Below are positions 32,260-40,402 of a stretch of DNA of 64,000 bases, in pieces. Location of the stretch: positions 246,516 to 310,515 of the forward strand of contig BBYL01000013.1 in assembly GCA_001570385.1 (NCBI GenBank). Reading direction: 5' to 3'. Made by a program: the position numbers and the translations under genes. Numbering within the stretch: position 1 is the stretch's first letter; every line of letters begins with the position of its first letter. Source of the DNA: Microtetraspora glauca (GTDB lineage: Bacteria > Actinomycetota > Actinomycetes > Streptosporangiales > Streptosporangiaceae). The notes under the pieces are model-generated. The model was given only the letters and a program-made list of their open reading frames with translations, had not been told where the DNA came from and ran no database searches.

Positions 32260-33687
32260 GTGGACGAGTTGCTGACGTTGGACGCGGTCGGGCAGGCGGA
32301 AGCCGTACGGAACGGGCAGGTCTCGCCCCGCGAGCCGGCCGAGGCGGCGATCGCCCGGATCGAGGCCGTGGACGGCGAGCTCAACGCGGTGGTCCACCGG
32401 CGATTCGAGCGGGCGCTCGAGGAGATCGACGCGATCCCGGCGGACGCCCCGTTCCGCGGGGTGCCGATCCTGCTCAAGGACATCGGCTGGGCCTCGGGCG
32501 GCGACCCGTACGGCGCGGGCTCCAAGGTGCTCGACGGCGTGGTGGCCAGAGACGACTCCTACAGTGTCGCGAAGCTGCGCCGGGCCGGGTTCGTGATCCT
32601 CGGCCGGACCAGCACGCCGGAGCTCGCCACGACGATCACGACGGAGCCCGCGGCCTTCGGACCGACCCGCAACCCCTACGATCCGGCGTACTCCACCGGA
32701 GGGTCCAGCGGCGGCTCCGCCGCGGCCGTGGCGGCGGGCATGGTCCCGGTGGCCACCGCGAGCGACGGTGGCGGCTCGATCCGGATCCCCGCGAGCATGT
32801 GCGGCCTGGTCGGCCTCAAGCCCGCACGCGGCCGCAGCAGCCACGGCCCCGACCTCGCGGAGTCGTGGGGCGGCCTCTCAGTGCAGGGAATGCTCACCAG
32901 GAGTGTGCGGGACAGCGCCGCGCTGCTCGACCTGATCGCCGGGATGATGCCAGGCGACCGGTACGACGCCCCCGCGCTGGCGCGCCCGCTGGCCGAGGAG
33001 GTCGGCGCGGACCCCGGACGGCTGCGTGTCGGCTTCCTCACCGTCCACCCCCGGGGCGACGTCCCCGAGGATCCCGAGCTGACCGCCGCCGTGACGGCGA
33101 CCGCGGCCCTGCTGGAGGCGCTCGGCCACGAGGTGGTCCAGGATCACCCCGAGGCCCTGGGTGAGCACGACTTCGGCATGAACTTCGGCGCGCTCATCGG
33201 CACGAACGTGGCCGCGGAGCTGGACGTCCTCGGCGCGTGGCGGGGCAGGCCCGTGGACGTCGAGGAGCTCGAACCCCGCAATCGGCTCATGGTGACCGCC
33301 GCCCGGGGCATCAGCGCGACCGACTATCTGGCCGCGCTGAGGTGGCTCGACGGGTACCGCCGGCGGATGGCCGCGTGGTGGACCTCGGGCTTCGACCTGC
33401 TGGTGACGCCCACGATGGGCGTCACGCCGTTCCCGATCGGCTGGATCTCGGACGACGACCTGCACACGGCCCTGGACCGGTCCGGGCAGGGCGCGGCCTT
33501 CACCTCGCCGTTCAACGCGACCGGCCAGCCGGCGCTCTCGCTTCCCTTGCACCGTACGGCGGAGGGGTTGCCGGTCGGCGTCCAGTTCGTCGCCGCGGCG
33601 GGACGCGAGGACCTGCTGGTCCGGATCGCCGCCCAGATCGAGGCCGTCCGGCCCTTCGAGCACTCCGCGATCCAGGGCCGCCGCTAG
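32260..33687 (+). CDS. Amidase (amidase-signature family)
   Basis: 475-residue cytosolic amidohydrolase with the Ser-cisSer-Lys triad: Lys in PILLKDIGW, cis-Ser in [17 protein letters not shown] and nucleophilic Ser in [13 protein letters not shown]-terminal substrate-side motifs include [14 protein letters not shown] and [17 protein letters not shown]. Closest in style to broad amidases of the aryl-acylamidase/6-aminohexanoate-cyclic-dimer hydrolase group; substrate not predictable. GTG start with GGAAAGGG upstream (an earlier in-frame start would extend it through proline-rich leader sequence). The stop codon overlaps that of the convergent peptidase gene. Confidence 0.93.
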   Translation: MDELLTLDAVGQAEAVRNGQVSPREPAEAAIARIEAVDGELNAVVHRRFERALEEIDAIPADAPFRGVPILLKDIGWASGGDPYGAGSKVLDGVVARDDSYSVAKLRRAGFVILGRTSTPELATTITTEPAAFGPTRNPYDPAYSTGGSSGGSAAAVAAGMVPVATASDGGGSIRIPASMCGLVGLKPARGRSSHGPDLAESWGGLSVQGMLTRSVRDSAALLDLIAGMMPGDRYDAPALARPLAEEVGADPGRLRVGFLTVHPRGDVPEDPELTAAVTATAALLEALGHEVVQDHPEALGEHDFGMNFGALIGTNVAAELDVLGAWRGRPVDVEELEPRNRLMVTAARGISATDYLAALRWLDGYRRRMAAWWTSGFDLLVTPTMGVTPFPIGWISDDDLHTALDRSGQGAAFTSPFNATGQPALSLPLHRTAEGLPVGVQFVAAAGREDLLVRIAAQIEAVRPFEHSAIQGRR

Positions 33688-34373
33688 CGGAAGAGGATGT
33701 CCCAGTGGTTGTCCTCGTCCGCGTAGACGGCCGCGCCCCCGACGGCGTCCCCGAGGGCGGCCTCAGCGGTGTCTCCCGCGGCGTCTCCCGCGGTGTTTTC
33801 CCCGGTGTTTCCTGCGGCGCTCTCGGTGGCCTTCGGGCGGTACATCCGCGCTCCGTCTCCTCTGGTCGTCCAGTAGCCGAACGTCCGGGTCACGTACGCG
33901 TCGATGCACGGGTTGTGGGCGATGTCGAGCTTGAAGCCGTTCTCGTGGCTGAAGCGGCCCTTGCTGTGGCCGACCTCGGTACCGCCGGTGATGACGATCC
34001 TGCAGTCGCTGGCCCGTTTCAGTTCGATCGCCTGGACGAGCGTGCCGTACCGGAGGCCTTCCAGGGACGTGCAGGTCGGCTGGGTACGGTCGGTGCAGCC
34101 GCCGGAGGACTTCCAGCGCAGTCCGGCCCCGCGGAACTGACGCATGGCCCCCACGTGTGCGAGCCGGGCGGTCGCGCTCATCGCCGACATCGCTTTCCCG
34201 CTGGGCGCGGACGCGAGCGTGCGCGCCGGCGGCAGCCGTACGGGAAGGACGGCGGCGTACGAGATCCGCTGCGCGTTCGCGACGGCCGTCGGTTTCATTG
34301 CGGTCGCTGGCTGGGACAGCAGGACGATCATGATCGTTCCCGCGAGTCCCCACCACGAGGGACGTAAGGCCAT
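33684..34373 (-). CDS. Secreted M15-like (D-Ala-D-Ala peptidase/hedgehog-fold) protein
   Basis: 229 residues. Signal peptide MALRPSWWGLAGTIMIVLLSQPATA. Zinc-site pattern of the M15 fold: TGGTEVGHSKGRFSHENGFKLDIAHN (His and Asp) and the final His in EDNHWDILF. Three cysteines in the mature part (GGCTDRTQPTC and SDCRIV) may bridge. A short Ala/Gly/Asp-rich insertion made of near-15-bp DNA repeats (about 33755-33830) lies just before the last His motif. Likely trims cell-wall peptides or other D-amino-acid peptides, by family analogy. ATG with GGAAGATCC upstream. TGA/TAG stops of the converging genes overlap. Confidence 0.85.
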   Translation of the reverse strand: MALRPSWWGLAGTIMIVLLSQPATAMKPTAVANAQRISYAAVLPVRLPPARTLASAPSGKAMSAMSATARLAHVGAMRQFRGAGLRWKSSGGCTDRTQPTCTSLEGLRYGTLVQAIELKRASDCRIVITGGTEVGHSKGRFSHENGFKLDIAHNPCIDAYVTRTFGYWTTRGDGARMYRPKATESAAGNTGENTAGDAAGDTAEAALGDAVGGAAVYADEDNHWDILFR

Positions 34374-34545
34374 GGATCTTCCCCGATGCTCAGTCCTCGA
34401 TTGGAGTGGCGGGGGAGCGCGCCAGGATGATCAATGCCCACGTCGGATGATCGCCCATTCGCGGACGGCTGGGAATTTGCCGCCTCCTATGGATCATCTG
34501 GCGCGTATATGACCCAGCGGGTGCCAGGGTCGTACAGTGACCACC

Positions 34546-35193
34546 GTGGCCGAGAAGACACGGGAGCGCATCGTCGCGACCGCCCTTCGGTTGTTCAAGG
34601 AACGGGGGTTCGAGGCGACGACGATGCGGGCGATCGCCGCGGAGGCCGGTGTCTCGGTGGGGAACGCCTACTACTACTTCTCGTCCAAGGAACAACTGAT
34701 CCAGGCGTACTACGACCGGGCCCAGGACGAGCACGAGGCCGCGTGCCGGGGGCTGCTGGCGGTCGAGAGGTCCTTCGCGGGCAGGCTGGGCGGCGCGCTG
34801 CGGGCCTGGGTCCGGGTGTCCGAGCCGTACCACGAGTTCGCGGCCAAGTTCTTCAAGCACGCGGCGGAGCCGAGCAACCCGCTCAGCCCCTTCAGCGCGG
34901 AGTCCGCGCCCGCGCGCGAGTCGTCGATCGCCATCTACCGCGAGGTGGTCGAGGGCTCCGCCGACCGGATGGACTCCGAGCTGCGCGCCGAGCTGCCCGA
35001 GCTGCTCTGGCTGCTGTCGATGGGCGTGGTGCTGTTCTGGGTGCACGACACCTCGCCGGGCTGTGAGCGGACCTACCGGCTGATCGACCGGGTCGTCCCG
35101 CTGGTCGACCGGCTGGTCGCCCTGTCGAACCTGCCCGGCCTGCGCGGTGTGGCGCGGGATTTCATCGACGTCGTACGGGAACTGCGCGGCTGA
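34546..35193 (+). CDS. TetR-family transcriptional regulator
   Basis: 215-residue repressor. N-terminal helix-turn-helix: RERIVATALRLFKERGFEATTMRAIAAEAGVSVGNAYYYFSSKEQLIQAYY. C-terminal helical ligand domain. No ribosome site precedes either candidate GTG; TACAGT (34533-34538) lies 7 nt before the GTG at 34546 with ATGACC 18 bp further upstream, so the mRNA is probably leaderless and starts at that GTG. It may regulate the adjacent F420-dependent-type oxidoreductase gene (operator-like repeat between them). Confidence 0.93.
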   Translation: MAEKTRERIVATALRLFKERGFEATTMRAIAAEAGVSVGNAYYYFSSKEQLIQAYYDRAQDEHEAACRGLLAVERSFAGRLGGALRAWVRVSEPYHEFAAKFFKHAAEPSNPLSPFSAESAPARESSIAIYREVVEGSADRMDSELRAELPELLWLLSMGVVLFWVHDTSPGCERTYRLIDRVVPLVDRLVALSNLPGLRGVARDFIDVVRELRG

Positions 35194-35206
35194 GAAAAGC
35201 GGGACA

Positions 35207-35226
35207 TACCGTCCGGTTGGTTGGTA
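35207..35226 (+). promoter_or_regulatory. Candidate TetR operator upstream of the oxidoreductase gene
   Basis: TACCGTCCGG-TTGGTTGGTA is an imperfect 20-bp palindrome (6 of 10 pairs match) of the kind bound by TetR-family proteins, 39 bp before the start codon. Confidence 0.4.
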
Positions 35227-35265
35227 ACGTCTCTCCAGAATGAAGTTCTGTCGAGAGGGGTGCCC

Positions 35266-36222
35266 GTGGACCGCTGGGGCATGACGATTCCGTTCCATGA
35301 CCGGACGCTCGCCGCGTCCAGAGAACTCGTCGCGGAACTCCCGTCGCTGGGATACACCGACGCCTGGTCCGCCGAGGTCAACGGCGCCGACGGCTTCACG
35401 CCGCTGGCCATGGCCGCAGAATGGGCGCCGTCCCTGCGCCTCGGCAGCGCCATCGTGCCGGTCTCCACCCGTGGTCCTGGCCTGCTCGCCATGTCGGCCG
35501 CGACGCTGGCGGACCTGGCGCCGGGACGGTTCGTGCTCGGCATCGGCTCCTCGTCGCCCGTCATCGTCGAGCGCTGGAACGCGGGGGTGTTCGCCAAGCC
35601 GTACGCGCGGACCCGGGACACCCTCCGGTTCCTGCGCCGGGCGCTCGCGGGCGAGAAGGTCACCGAGCGGTACGAGACCTTCGAGATCAAGGGGTTCCGG
35701 CTGGAGCACGCTCCGAAGACCCCGCCGAAGATCGTGCTGGCCGCGCTCCGCCCGCGGATGCTCCACCTGGCCCGAGACGAGGCCGACGGCGCGATCACCA
35801 ACTGGTTGTCGCCTCAGGACGTGCACAGCGTACGCGCGGAGCTCGCCCCCGAGACCGAGCTCATCGCCCGGCTCTTCGTCGTCGTCACCGAGGACGCGGC
35901 CAGGGCCAGGGAGCTCGGCAGGCGGATGCTGGCGGCCTATCTGACCGTGCCCGTCTACGCGGCCTTCCACGAGTGGCTGGGGCGCGGTGAGGTGCTGCGG
36001 CCCATGCAGGAGGCATGGGCCGCGGGAGATCGTACGGGGGCGGTGAAGGCCATCCCCGACGAGGTGGTGGACGACCTGATCGTGCACGGTGACGCCGCGA
36101 CCTGCCGGGCGCGGATCCGCGAGTACGTCGCGAACGGGCTCACCACGCCCGTCCTGTCCCCGCTGCCCGGGGGCGACGTGCCCATCGCCGAGGCCGTACG
36201 GGAGCTGGCTCCGCACGCCTAG
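35266..36222 (+). CDS. LLM-class (luciferase-like) F420-dependent oxidoreductase
   Basis: 318-residue TIM-barrel oxidoreductase of the bacterial luciferase-like group. Motifs: WGMTIPFHDRTLAASRELVAELPSLGYTDAWSAEV, LRLGSAIVPVSTRGPGLLAMSAATLADLAPGRFVLGIGSSSPVIVERWN, and PVLSPLPGGDVP near the end. These enzymes use F420 or FMN to reduce varied substrates; which one is unknown. GTG start with GAGAGGGG upstream. Next to a TetR gene, likely its regulator. Confidence 0.92.
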   Translation: MDRWGMTIPFHDRTLAASRELVAELPSLGYTDAWSAEVNGADGFTPLAMAAEWAPSLRLGSAIVPVSTRGPGLLAMSAATLADLAPGRFVLGIGSSSPVIVERWNAGVFAKPYARTRDTLRFLRRALAGEKVTERYETFEIKGFRLEHAPKTPPKIVLAALRPRMLHLARDEADGAITNWLSPQDVHSVRAELAPETELIARLFVVVTEDAARARELGRRMLAAYLTVPVYAAFHEWLGRGEVLRPMQEAWAAGDRTGAVKAIPDEVVDDLIVHGDAATCRARIREYVANGLTTPVLSPLPGGDVPIAEAVRELAPHA

Positions 36223-36301
36223 CGGGCGCTGGAACCGCCGGAGGGCCGCCGAACGTTAATGAGACGACAAAAAGGGCACAATGCCCGCTGGAGGTGGCCT
36301 C

Positions 36302-36652
36302 ATGGCGAAGGCAGGACGTGCGGCGGCGACCTGGCGAGCCTACCGGGAGGTGTCCAAGCCGGGTTCGCCCGGCCTGTTCACCCGGCTCAAGGCGATGCCG
36401 AGAATGCTCCGCGGAGCGGTCAAGGGCGACTATCCGCACCTCGGCAAGGGCCAGCTCGCGATGTTCGCGGCCGGCCTCGCCTACATCATCTCGCCCGTCG
36501 ACGCCATCCCCGACTTCCTGCTCGGGATCGGCATCGTCGACGACTTCGGCGTCTTCGTCTGGCTGATGTCCTCGCTGCTCGGCGCGAGCGGCCGGTACGT
36601 CGAGTGGGAGCGTGGGGACCTAGAGCTCCTCCATCAGAAGCCACGCCCGTGA
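36302..36652 (+). CDS. YkvA-family protein (DUF1232)
   Basis: 116 residues. The DUF1232 core is seen: LTRLKAMPRMLRGAVKGDYPHLGKGQLAMFAAGLAYIISPVDAIPDFLLGIGIVDDFGVFVWLMSSLL, i.e. one or two short membrane segments around the Y-I-I-S-P-V-D-x-I-P-D motif. ATG after GGAGGTGG. Its 3' end overlaps the convergent amidohydrolase by 33 bp. Function unknown in the family. Confidence 0.93.
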   Translation: MAKAGRAAATWRAYREVSKPGSPGLFTRLKAMPRMLRGAVKGDYPHLGKGQLAMFAAGLAYIISPVDAIPDFLLGIGIVDDFGVFVWLMSSLLGASGRYVEWERGDLELLHQKPRP

Positions 36653-37816
36653 CGGCAGCGGGTGCCCGAACAGCCGCGCGGCGTTGCCGTACGCGACCCG
36701 GGCGATGTCGGCCGGAGGCAGGGTGCCGAGGTTGCGCGTGACCGCCCGCTGGGTGTCGGGCCAGGAGGACTCGGCCCGCGGGTAACCGCTCTCCAGCAGG
36801 ACGTGCTCCATGCCGACCGCGAGCCGGACCCCGCCGAGCGCGCTGTCGTCGAGTGTGCCGAAGAAGAAGTTGCGCCGCAGCACCTCGCTCGGCTTGAGCC
36901 CGCCCTCCCAGCTCGCCTCACCGGCGACCGGGTGGTCCAGCGCGTAGTCGGCACGCTCGGCCAGCATCGGCAGCCAGCCGACGCCGCCCTCGACGATCAG
37001 GATCCGCAGCGAGGGGAAGCGCAGCGGGACGCCCGACCACAGCCAGTCGGCGCACGCGAACATCGCGCTCGCCGGGATCAGCGTGGTGATCGCCTCGATG
37101 GGGGTGTCCGGCGAGGGGACAGGGGCCCAGGAGGACGCGCCGGTGTGCAGGCAGACGACGGTGCCGGTCTCCTCGCAGGCGGCGAAGAACGGGTCCCAGT
37201 GGCCGCTGTGGATCGACGGCAGCCGCAGCCGGGTGGGGAACTCGGGGAACACCACGGCCTTGAAGCCTCGGGCGGCGTTGGCCCTGATCTCCTTGGCGGC
37301 CACGTCCGGGTCGAGCAGCCAGGGGAGCTGTAGCGCGATCATCCGCTCGGGGTAGGTGCCGGCCCACACGTCGACGTGCCAGTCGTTCCACGCCTTGACC
37401 AGCGCCAGGCCGAGCTCCTGGTCGCGCGTCTTGGCGAAGAGCATGCCGGACTGGCTGGCCAGCATGCCGGGGAAGCAGAGGGCGGCCCAGATCCCGGCTC
37501 GGTCCATGTCCTCGATGCGGGCCTCGATGTCGTGGCAGCCTGGCCGCATGTCCTCGAAGCGGACCGGGTCGAGCGTCCACTGCTCCTTCGGCAGGCCGGC
37601 GCCCACGTCGAGCCCCGCGCAGGGGTAGGTCGCCCCGCCGTATCGCCAGACCTGGTGGCCCGCGTCCGTCTCCACGATCTTGGGCGCCAGGTCCTTGTAC
37701 TTTTCGGGGAGGCGATCCTCGAAGAGATCCGGCGGCTCGATCAGATGATCGTCGGCGGAGATGATCACATAGTCCCGCCGCCTCGGCTCTGGGTCGGGAT
37801 GCAGCGGCGTAGTCAC
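36620..37816 (-). CDS. Amidohydrolase-family (ACMSD/decarboxylase-like) metal-dependent hydrolase
   Basis: 398-residue TIM-barrel protein. First metal-site stretch IISADDHLIEPPDLFEDRLP (D-D-H in place of H-x-H), then PGMLASQSGM, a His in CLHTGASSW and terminal Asp region GMEHVLLESGYPRAESSWPDTQ. This resembles actinobacterial amidohydrolases of the 2-amino-3-carboxymuconate semialdehyde/gamma-resorcylate decarboxylase branch; reaction unknown. No ribosome site; TTGTTA, 18 bp, TACGGT lie 8 nt before the GTG at 37816, so leaderless transcription from that GTG fits. A TTG 21 nt earlier is an alternative. Confidence 0.88.
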   Translation of the reverse strand: MTTPLHPDPEPRRRDYVIISADDHLIEPPDLFEDRLPEKYKDLAPKIVETDAGHQVWRYGGATYPCAGLDVGAGLPKEQWTLDPVRFEDMRPGCHDIEARIEDMDRAGIWAALCFPGMLASQSGMLFAKTRDQELGLALVKAWNDWHVDVWAGTYPERMIALQLPWLLDPDVAAKEIRANAARGFKAVVFPEFPTRLRLPSIHSGHWDPFFAACEETGTVVCLHTGASSWAPVPSPDTPIEAITTLIPASAMFACADWLWSGVPLRFPSLRILIVEGGVGWLPMLAERADYALDHPVAGEASWEGGLKPSEVLRRNFFFGTLDDSALGGVRLAVGMEHVLLESGYPRAESSWPDTQRAVTRNLGTLPPADIARVAYGNAARLFGHPLPSRAWLLMEEL

Positions 37817-37897
37817 AGGAGTAAACCGTAGAGCCAAGGAATAACACCTAACAAGCTGCGAGGTCTCCGGTTGGTATCCGTTCGTTCACCAGGCGCT

Positions 37898-38722
37898 TCA
37901 CGACTGGGCGCGAACCTCTTCCTGATCCTTCCCGGCCCCGTCGCCCTCCGCGTCCGCGGTCGACAGATCGCGGGCCTCGCGGCGGATGAGCAGGAACCAG
38001 CCGCCGACCGCCACGCCGATGAACAACCACCATTGCACGGAGTACGCCAGGTTGAGCCCTCCGCCGCCGCCCAGGTCGGGCGCGGGTACCGGTTCGGGCG
38101 CGCGATCGGCGGTCGGCCGCTGCCCGGTCAGCTCCACGAATCCCCCGTACAGCCGGTACGGCAGGGTGGCGCCGATGTCGGTCGTGTTGACGAGCAGGAC
38201 CTGGCCGGCGGGAAGTCCGGCGGACCGGTTCCTGATGCCGGTCGTGTCCTCGGTCTCGGAGGGCTTGAGCCGTCCGGTGACGGTCACCTCGCCTGACGGC
38301 GGCGGGGGCACCTCCGGCCGGGTCTCCGCCGTGGCGCCCGCGGGCACCCAGCCCCGGTTGACCAGGACCGCGCCCTGGGGCGTGACCAGCGGGGTGACCA
38401 CGTAGAAGCCGACCCGGCTGTTCTGCGGGCGCCGCCGTACGAGCAGCTCGTGGGACGCGTCGTACTTCCCGGTCACGGTCACCGGCCGGAACTTCACGTC
38501 GGATGACACGGTTCCGCCGACGGTGTCCAGCCGGTCGAGAGGCACGGGCGCGCTGTTCAGGTTGGCGGTGGTGCGCTCGCTGGACGCCGACCGCTCTTCG
38601 AACCGCCCGAACTGCCACTTCCCCAGGAAGAAGAACGCGGGGATGAGGAGCAGCACCAGCAGGTGGAAGGCCAGCCAGCGGCGGGTCAGCAGGAACCGGT
38701 ACACGCCATCCAGCGTAGGCAC
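37898..38722 (-). CDS. SURF1 family cytochrome-oxidase assembly protein
   Basis: 274 residues with the SURF1 layout: N-terminal membrane helix (WLAFHLLVLLLIPAFFFLGKWQFGRFEER), a large periplasmic-side domain containing PLDRLDTVGGTVSSDVKFRPVTVTGKYDASHELLVRRRP and VLVNRGWVPAG, and a second helix (VQWWLFIGVAVGGWFLLIRRE). SURF1 helps insert heme a into the aa3 oxidase; other oxidase genes are not in the window. GTG start. Confidence 0.95.
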   Translation of the reverse strand: MPTLDGVYRFLLTRRWLAFHLLVLLLIPAFFFLGKWQFGRFEERSASSERTTANLNSAPVPLDRLDTVGGTVSSDVKFRPVTVTGKYDASHELLVRRRPQNSRVGFYVVTPLVTPQGAVLVNRGWVPAGATAETRPEVPPPPSGEVTVTGRLKPSETEDTTGIRNRSAGLPAGQVLLVNTTDIGATLPYRLYGGFVELTGQRPTADRAPEPVPAPDLGGGGGLNLAYSVQWWLFIGVAVGGWFLLIRREARDLSTADAEGDGAGKDQEEVRAQS

Positions 38723-38792
38723 GGCACCGAGTGGTCCCGCTATCGGTCCCTACCGGTGGGTGCCGTTCTGCCGGGCCGTTCTGCTGGTCCGT

Positions 38793-39263
38793 TCAGACGA
38801 CCGTGCGGGCGCCGGGGCCGGGGATCGGGGTGACGGAACGCGGGTCGGGGACCTCGTGGTCGTCGTCACAGCGCAGGCGCAGCGTCACGGGGGCGCCGCA
38901 GTCGCGGTGGGTCAGCAGGACGGGCGGCCCGCCCGCGTCGGCGAGGTACTGGTCGCCCCAGTGCATCAGCGCGACCAGGATCGGATAGAGGTCCATCCCC
39001 TTCGCCGTCAGCCGGTACTCGTCGCGTTGGCGCTGTCCCGGCTCCTGGTAGGGCGCCTTGCGCAGCATGCCCTCCTCGACCAGGCGGGTCAGCCGCGCGC
39101 TGAGCACCTGCCTGGGCGCGCCGGTCGCGGCCTGGAGGTCGCCGAACCGGCGGACCCCCATGAACGCTTCACGGAGCACGAGGAAGGTCCATTTCTCGCC
39201 GACCACGGCGAGGGTCCGCTCGATGGAGCAGTTGTCCACCCGGGAGGGCCGCATGTCACGCAT
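38793..39263 (-). CDS. HxlR-family winged-helix regulator
   Basis: 156 residues. HxlR domain: RVDNCSIERTLAVVGEKWTFLVLREAFMGVRRFGDLQAATGAPRQVLSARLTRLVEEGMLRK. The short C-terminus has two more cysteines (HRDCGAPV, LRCDDD), so a redox or metal response is possible. Two ATG codons (39263 and 39254) are candidate starts. The gene is divergent from a TetR gene about 150 bp away; no obvious target next to it. Confidence 0.92.
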   Translation of the reverse strand: MRDMRPSRVDNCSIERTLAVVGEKWTFLVLREAFMGVRRFGDLQAATGAPRQVLSARLTRLVEEGMLRKAPYQEPGQRQRDEYRLTAKGMDLYPILVALMHWGDQYLADAGGPPVLLTHRDCGAPVTLRLRCDDDHEVPDPRSVTPIPGPGARTVV

Positions 39264-39412
39264 CGTAGGTCATTCCCCTCGCATCCCATCTCAGTCTAGA
39301 TGGCATACTCAGCCGATGGCCGAGGCCCCGAGGCGTGCAAGATCCGGATCGATCGAGGTGGGAACGGATCTCGCATTTGCAGAACAAGGTTCTGTTAGTC
39401 CACCATTGAGGG

Positions 39413-40003
39413 GTGAGAACCGGAAAGAACGGGCGTGACGGCAGAAGCCGGATCATCGAAGGCGCCCTACGCCGCTTCAGTCAGGACGGTGTCTCCGCCA
39501 CGACGCTCGCCAGCCTCCGCGAGGAGAGCGGCGTCAGCGTGGGTAGTTTCTATCACCACTTCGCCAGCAAGGAACACGTTTTCGGCGTCCTGTACGCCGA
39601 GACGCTGCAGATGTACCAGGACGCGTTCGTCGCCGAGCTCGTCCGCCACGAGGAGGCCCGTGGAGGCATCGAGGCCATCGTGGCTCTGCACATGGCGTGG
39701 TGCGGGGAGCATCCGGAGCGGGCGCGGCTGCTGATCAGTGAGCGCCCGCCGCGGCGTGAGGAGCCGGGCGGCCCGGAGGTCTCCGAGGCCAGGCGCGCGT
39801 TCTTCCGGCAGGTCTCCGACTGGTGGAAGCCGCACATGAAGGCCCGGCTGCTGCAGCCGGTGCCCGCGACCATGTGCTACGTGCTCTGGCTCGGCCCCGC
39901 CCAGGAGATGTGCCGCCTGTGGTTCGCCGGCGCGCACCAGCCCACCGACGAGGAGATCAAGGGCCTGTGCGAGGCCGCGTGGAACAGCCTCAGACAGGGG
40001 TGA
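39413..40003 (+). CDS. TetR-family transcriptional regulator
   Basis: 196 residues. Helix-turn-helix: RSRIIEGALRRFSQDGVSATTLASLREESGVSVGSFYHHFASKEHVFGVLY. The C-terminal ligand domain is helical (QVSDWWKPHMKARLLQPVPATMCYVLWLGPAQEMCRLWF). GTG start; no ribosome site evident. It ends inside the convergent zinc-ribbon gene (14-bp overlap). Confidence 0.9.
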   Translation: MRTGKNGRDGRSRIIEGALRRFSQDGVSATTLASLREESGVSVGSFYHHFASKEHVFGVLYAETLQMYQDAFVAELVRHEEARGGIEAIVALHMAWCGEHPERARLLISERPPRREEPGGPEVSEARRAFFRQVSDWWKPHMKARLLQPVPATMCYVLWLGPAQEMCRLWFAGAHQPTDEEIKGLCEAAWNSLRQG

Positions 40004-40307
40004 CGGTTCTCATGGACAGGACGCGGGTGGGGACCCGCCACACCCGCTTGTCCAGCGAGATGTCGAGCCTCAGGTCGTGCCTGCGGCGGCTCATCCCGGG
40101 CACCCGGATCCGGTCCATGACGTCATAGCGGCCCCGGCGGCGATATCCGAAGCCGAGCTCTCCGGGCAGCACTCTGATCTCGTCCGTGTTCCCGCAACGC
40201 GGGCAGGTCCACGCGACCAGATCCCTGCCCCGGTTGTAGTCGTGGCAGGCTCCGAAGTAGTCGTCGGGGACGAAACGCGACTCACAGGCCAGGCAGGGAA
40301 GCATCAT
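39990..40307 (-). CDS. Small protein with zinc-ribbon-like cysteine pairs
   Basis: 105 residues. Two CxxC pairs, PCLACESRF (near 5-8) and WTCPRCGN (about 34-37), with a further Cys-His between them (ACHDYNRG) suggest a zinc ribbon. The second half is basic and strand-like (RGRYDVMDRIRVPGMSRRRHDLRLDIS). Start is one of two adjacent ATGs, with GAGGAA 7 nt upstream. No family recognised. It overlaps the TetR gene by 14 bp at the 3' ends. Confidence 0.75.
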   Translation of the reverse strand: MMLPCLACESRFVPDDYFGACHDYNRGRDLVAWTCPRCGNTDEIRVLPGELGFGYRRRGRYDVMDRIRVPGMSRRRHDLRLDISLDKRVWRVPTRVLSMRTVTPV

Positions 40308-40402
40308 CGTAGGGTTCCTCGTGGACGGCGGACTGCCCTAACAGATACGCGTGGCTGCTTGAAGGCGACTTGCATTGGACTTACAGGGATAGATTTCCTC
40401 TC

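Noticed and set aside
34537..34545. Earlier GTG start of the TetR gene
   Set aside because: This GTG falls on the -10 box TACAGT; the next GTG 9 nt downstream fits leaderless initiation.
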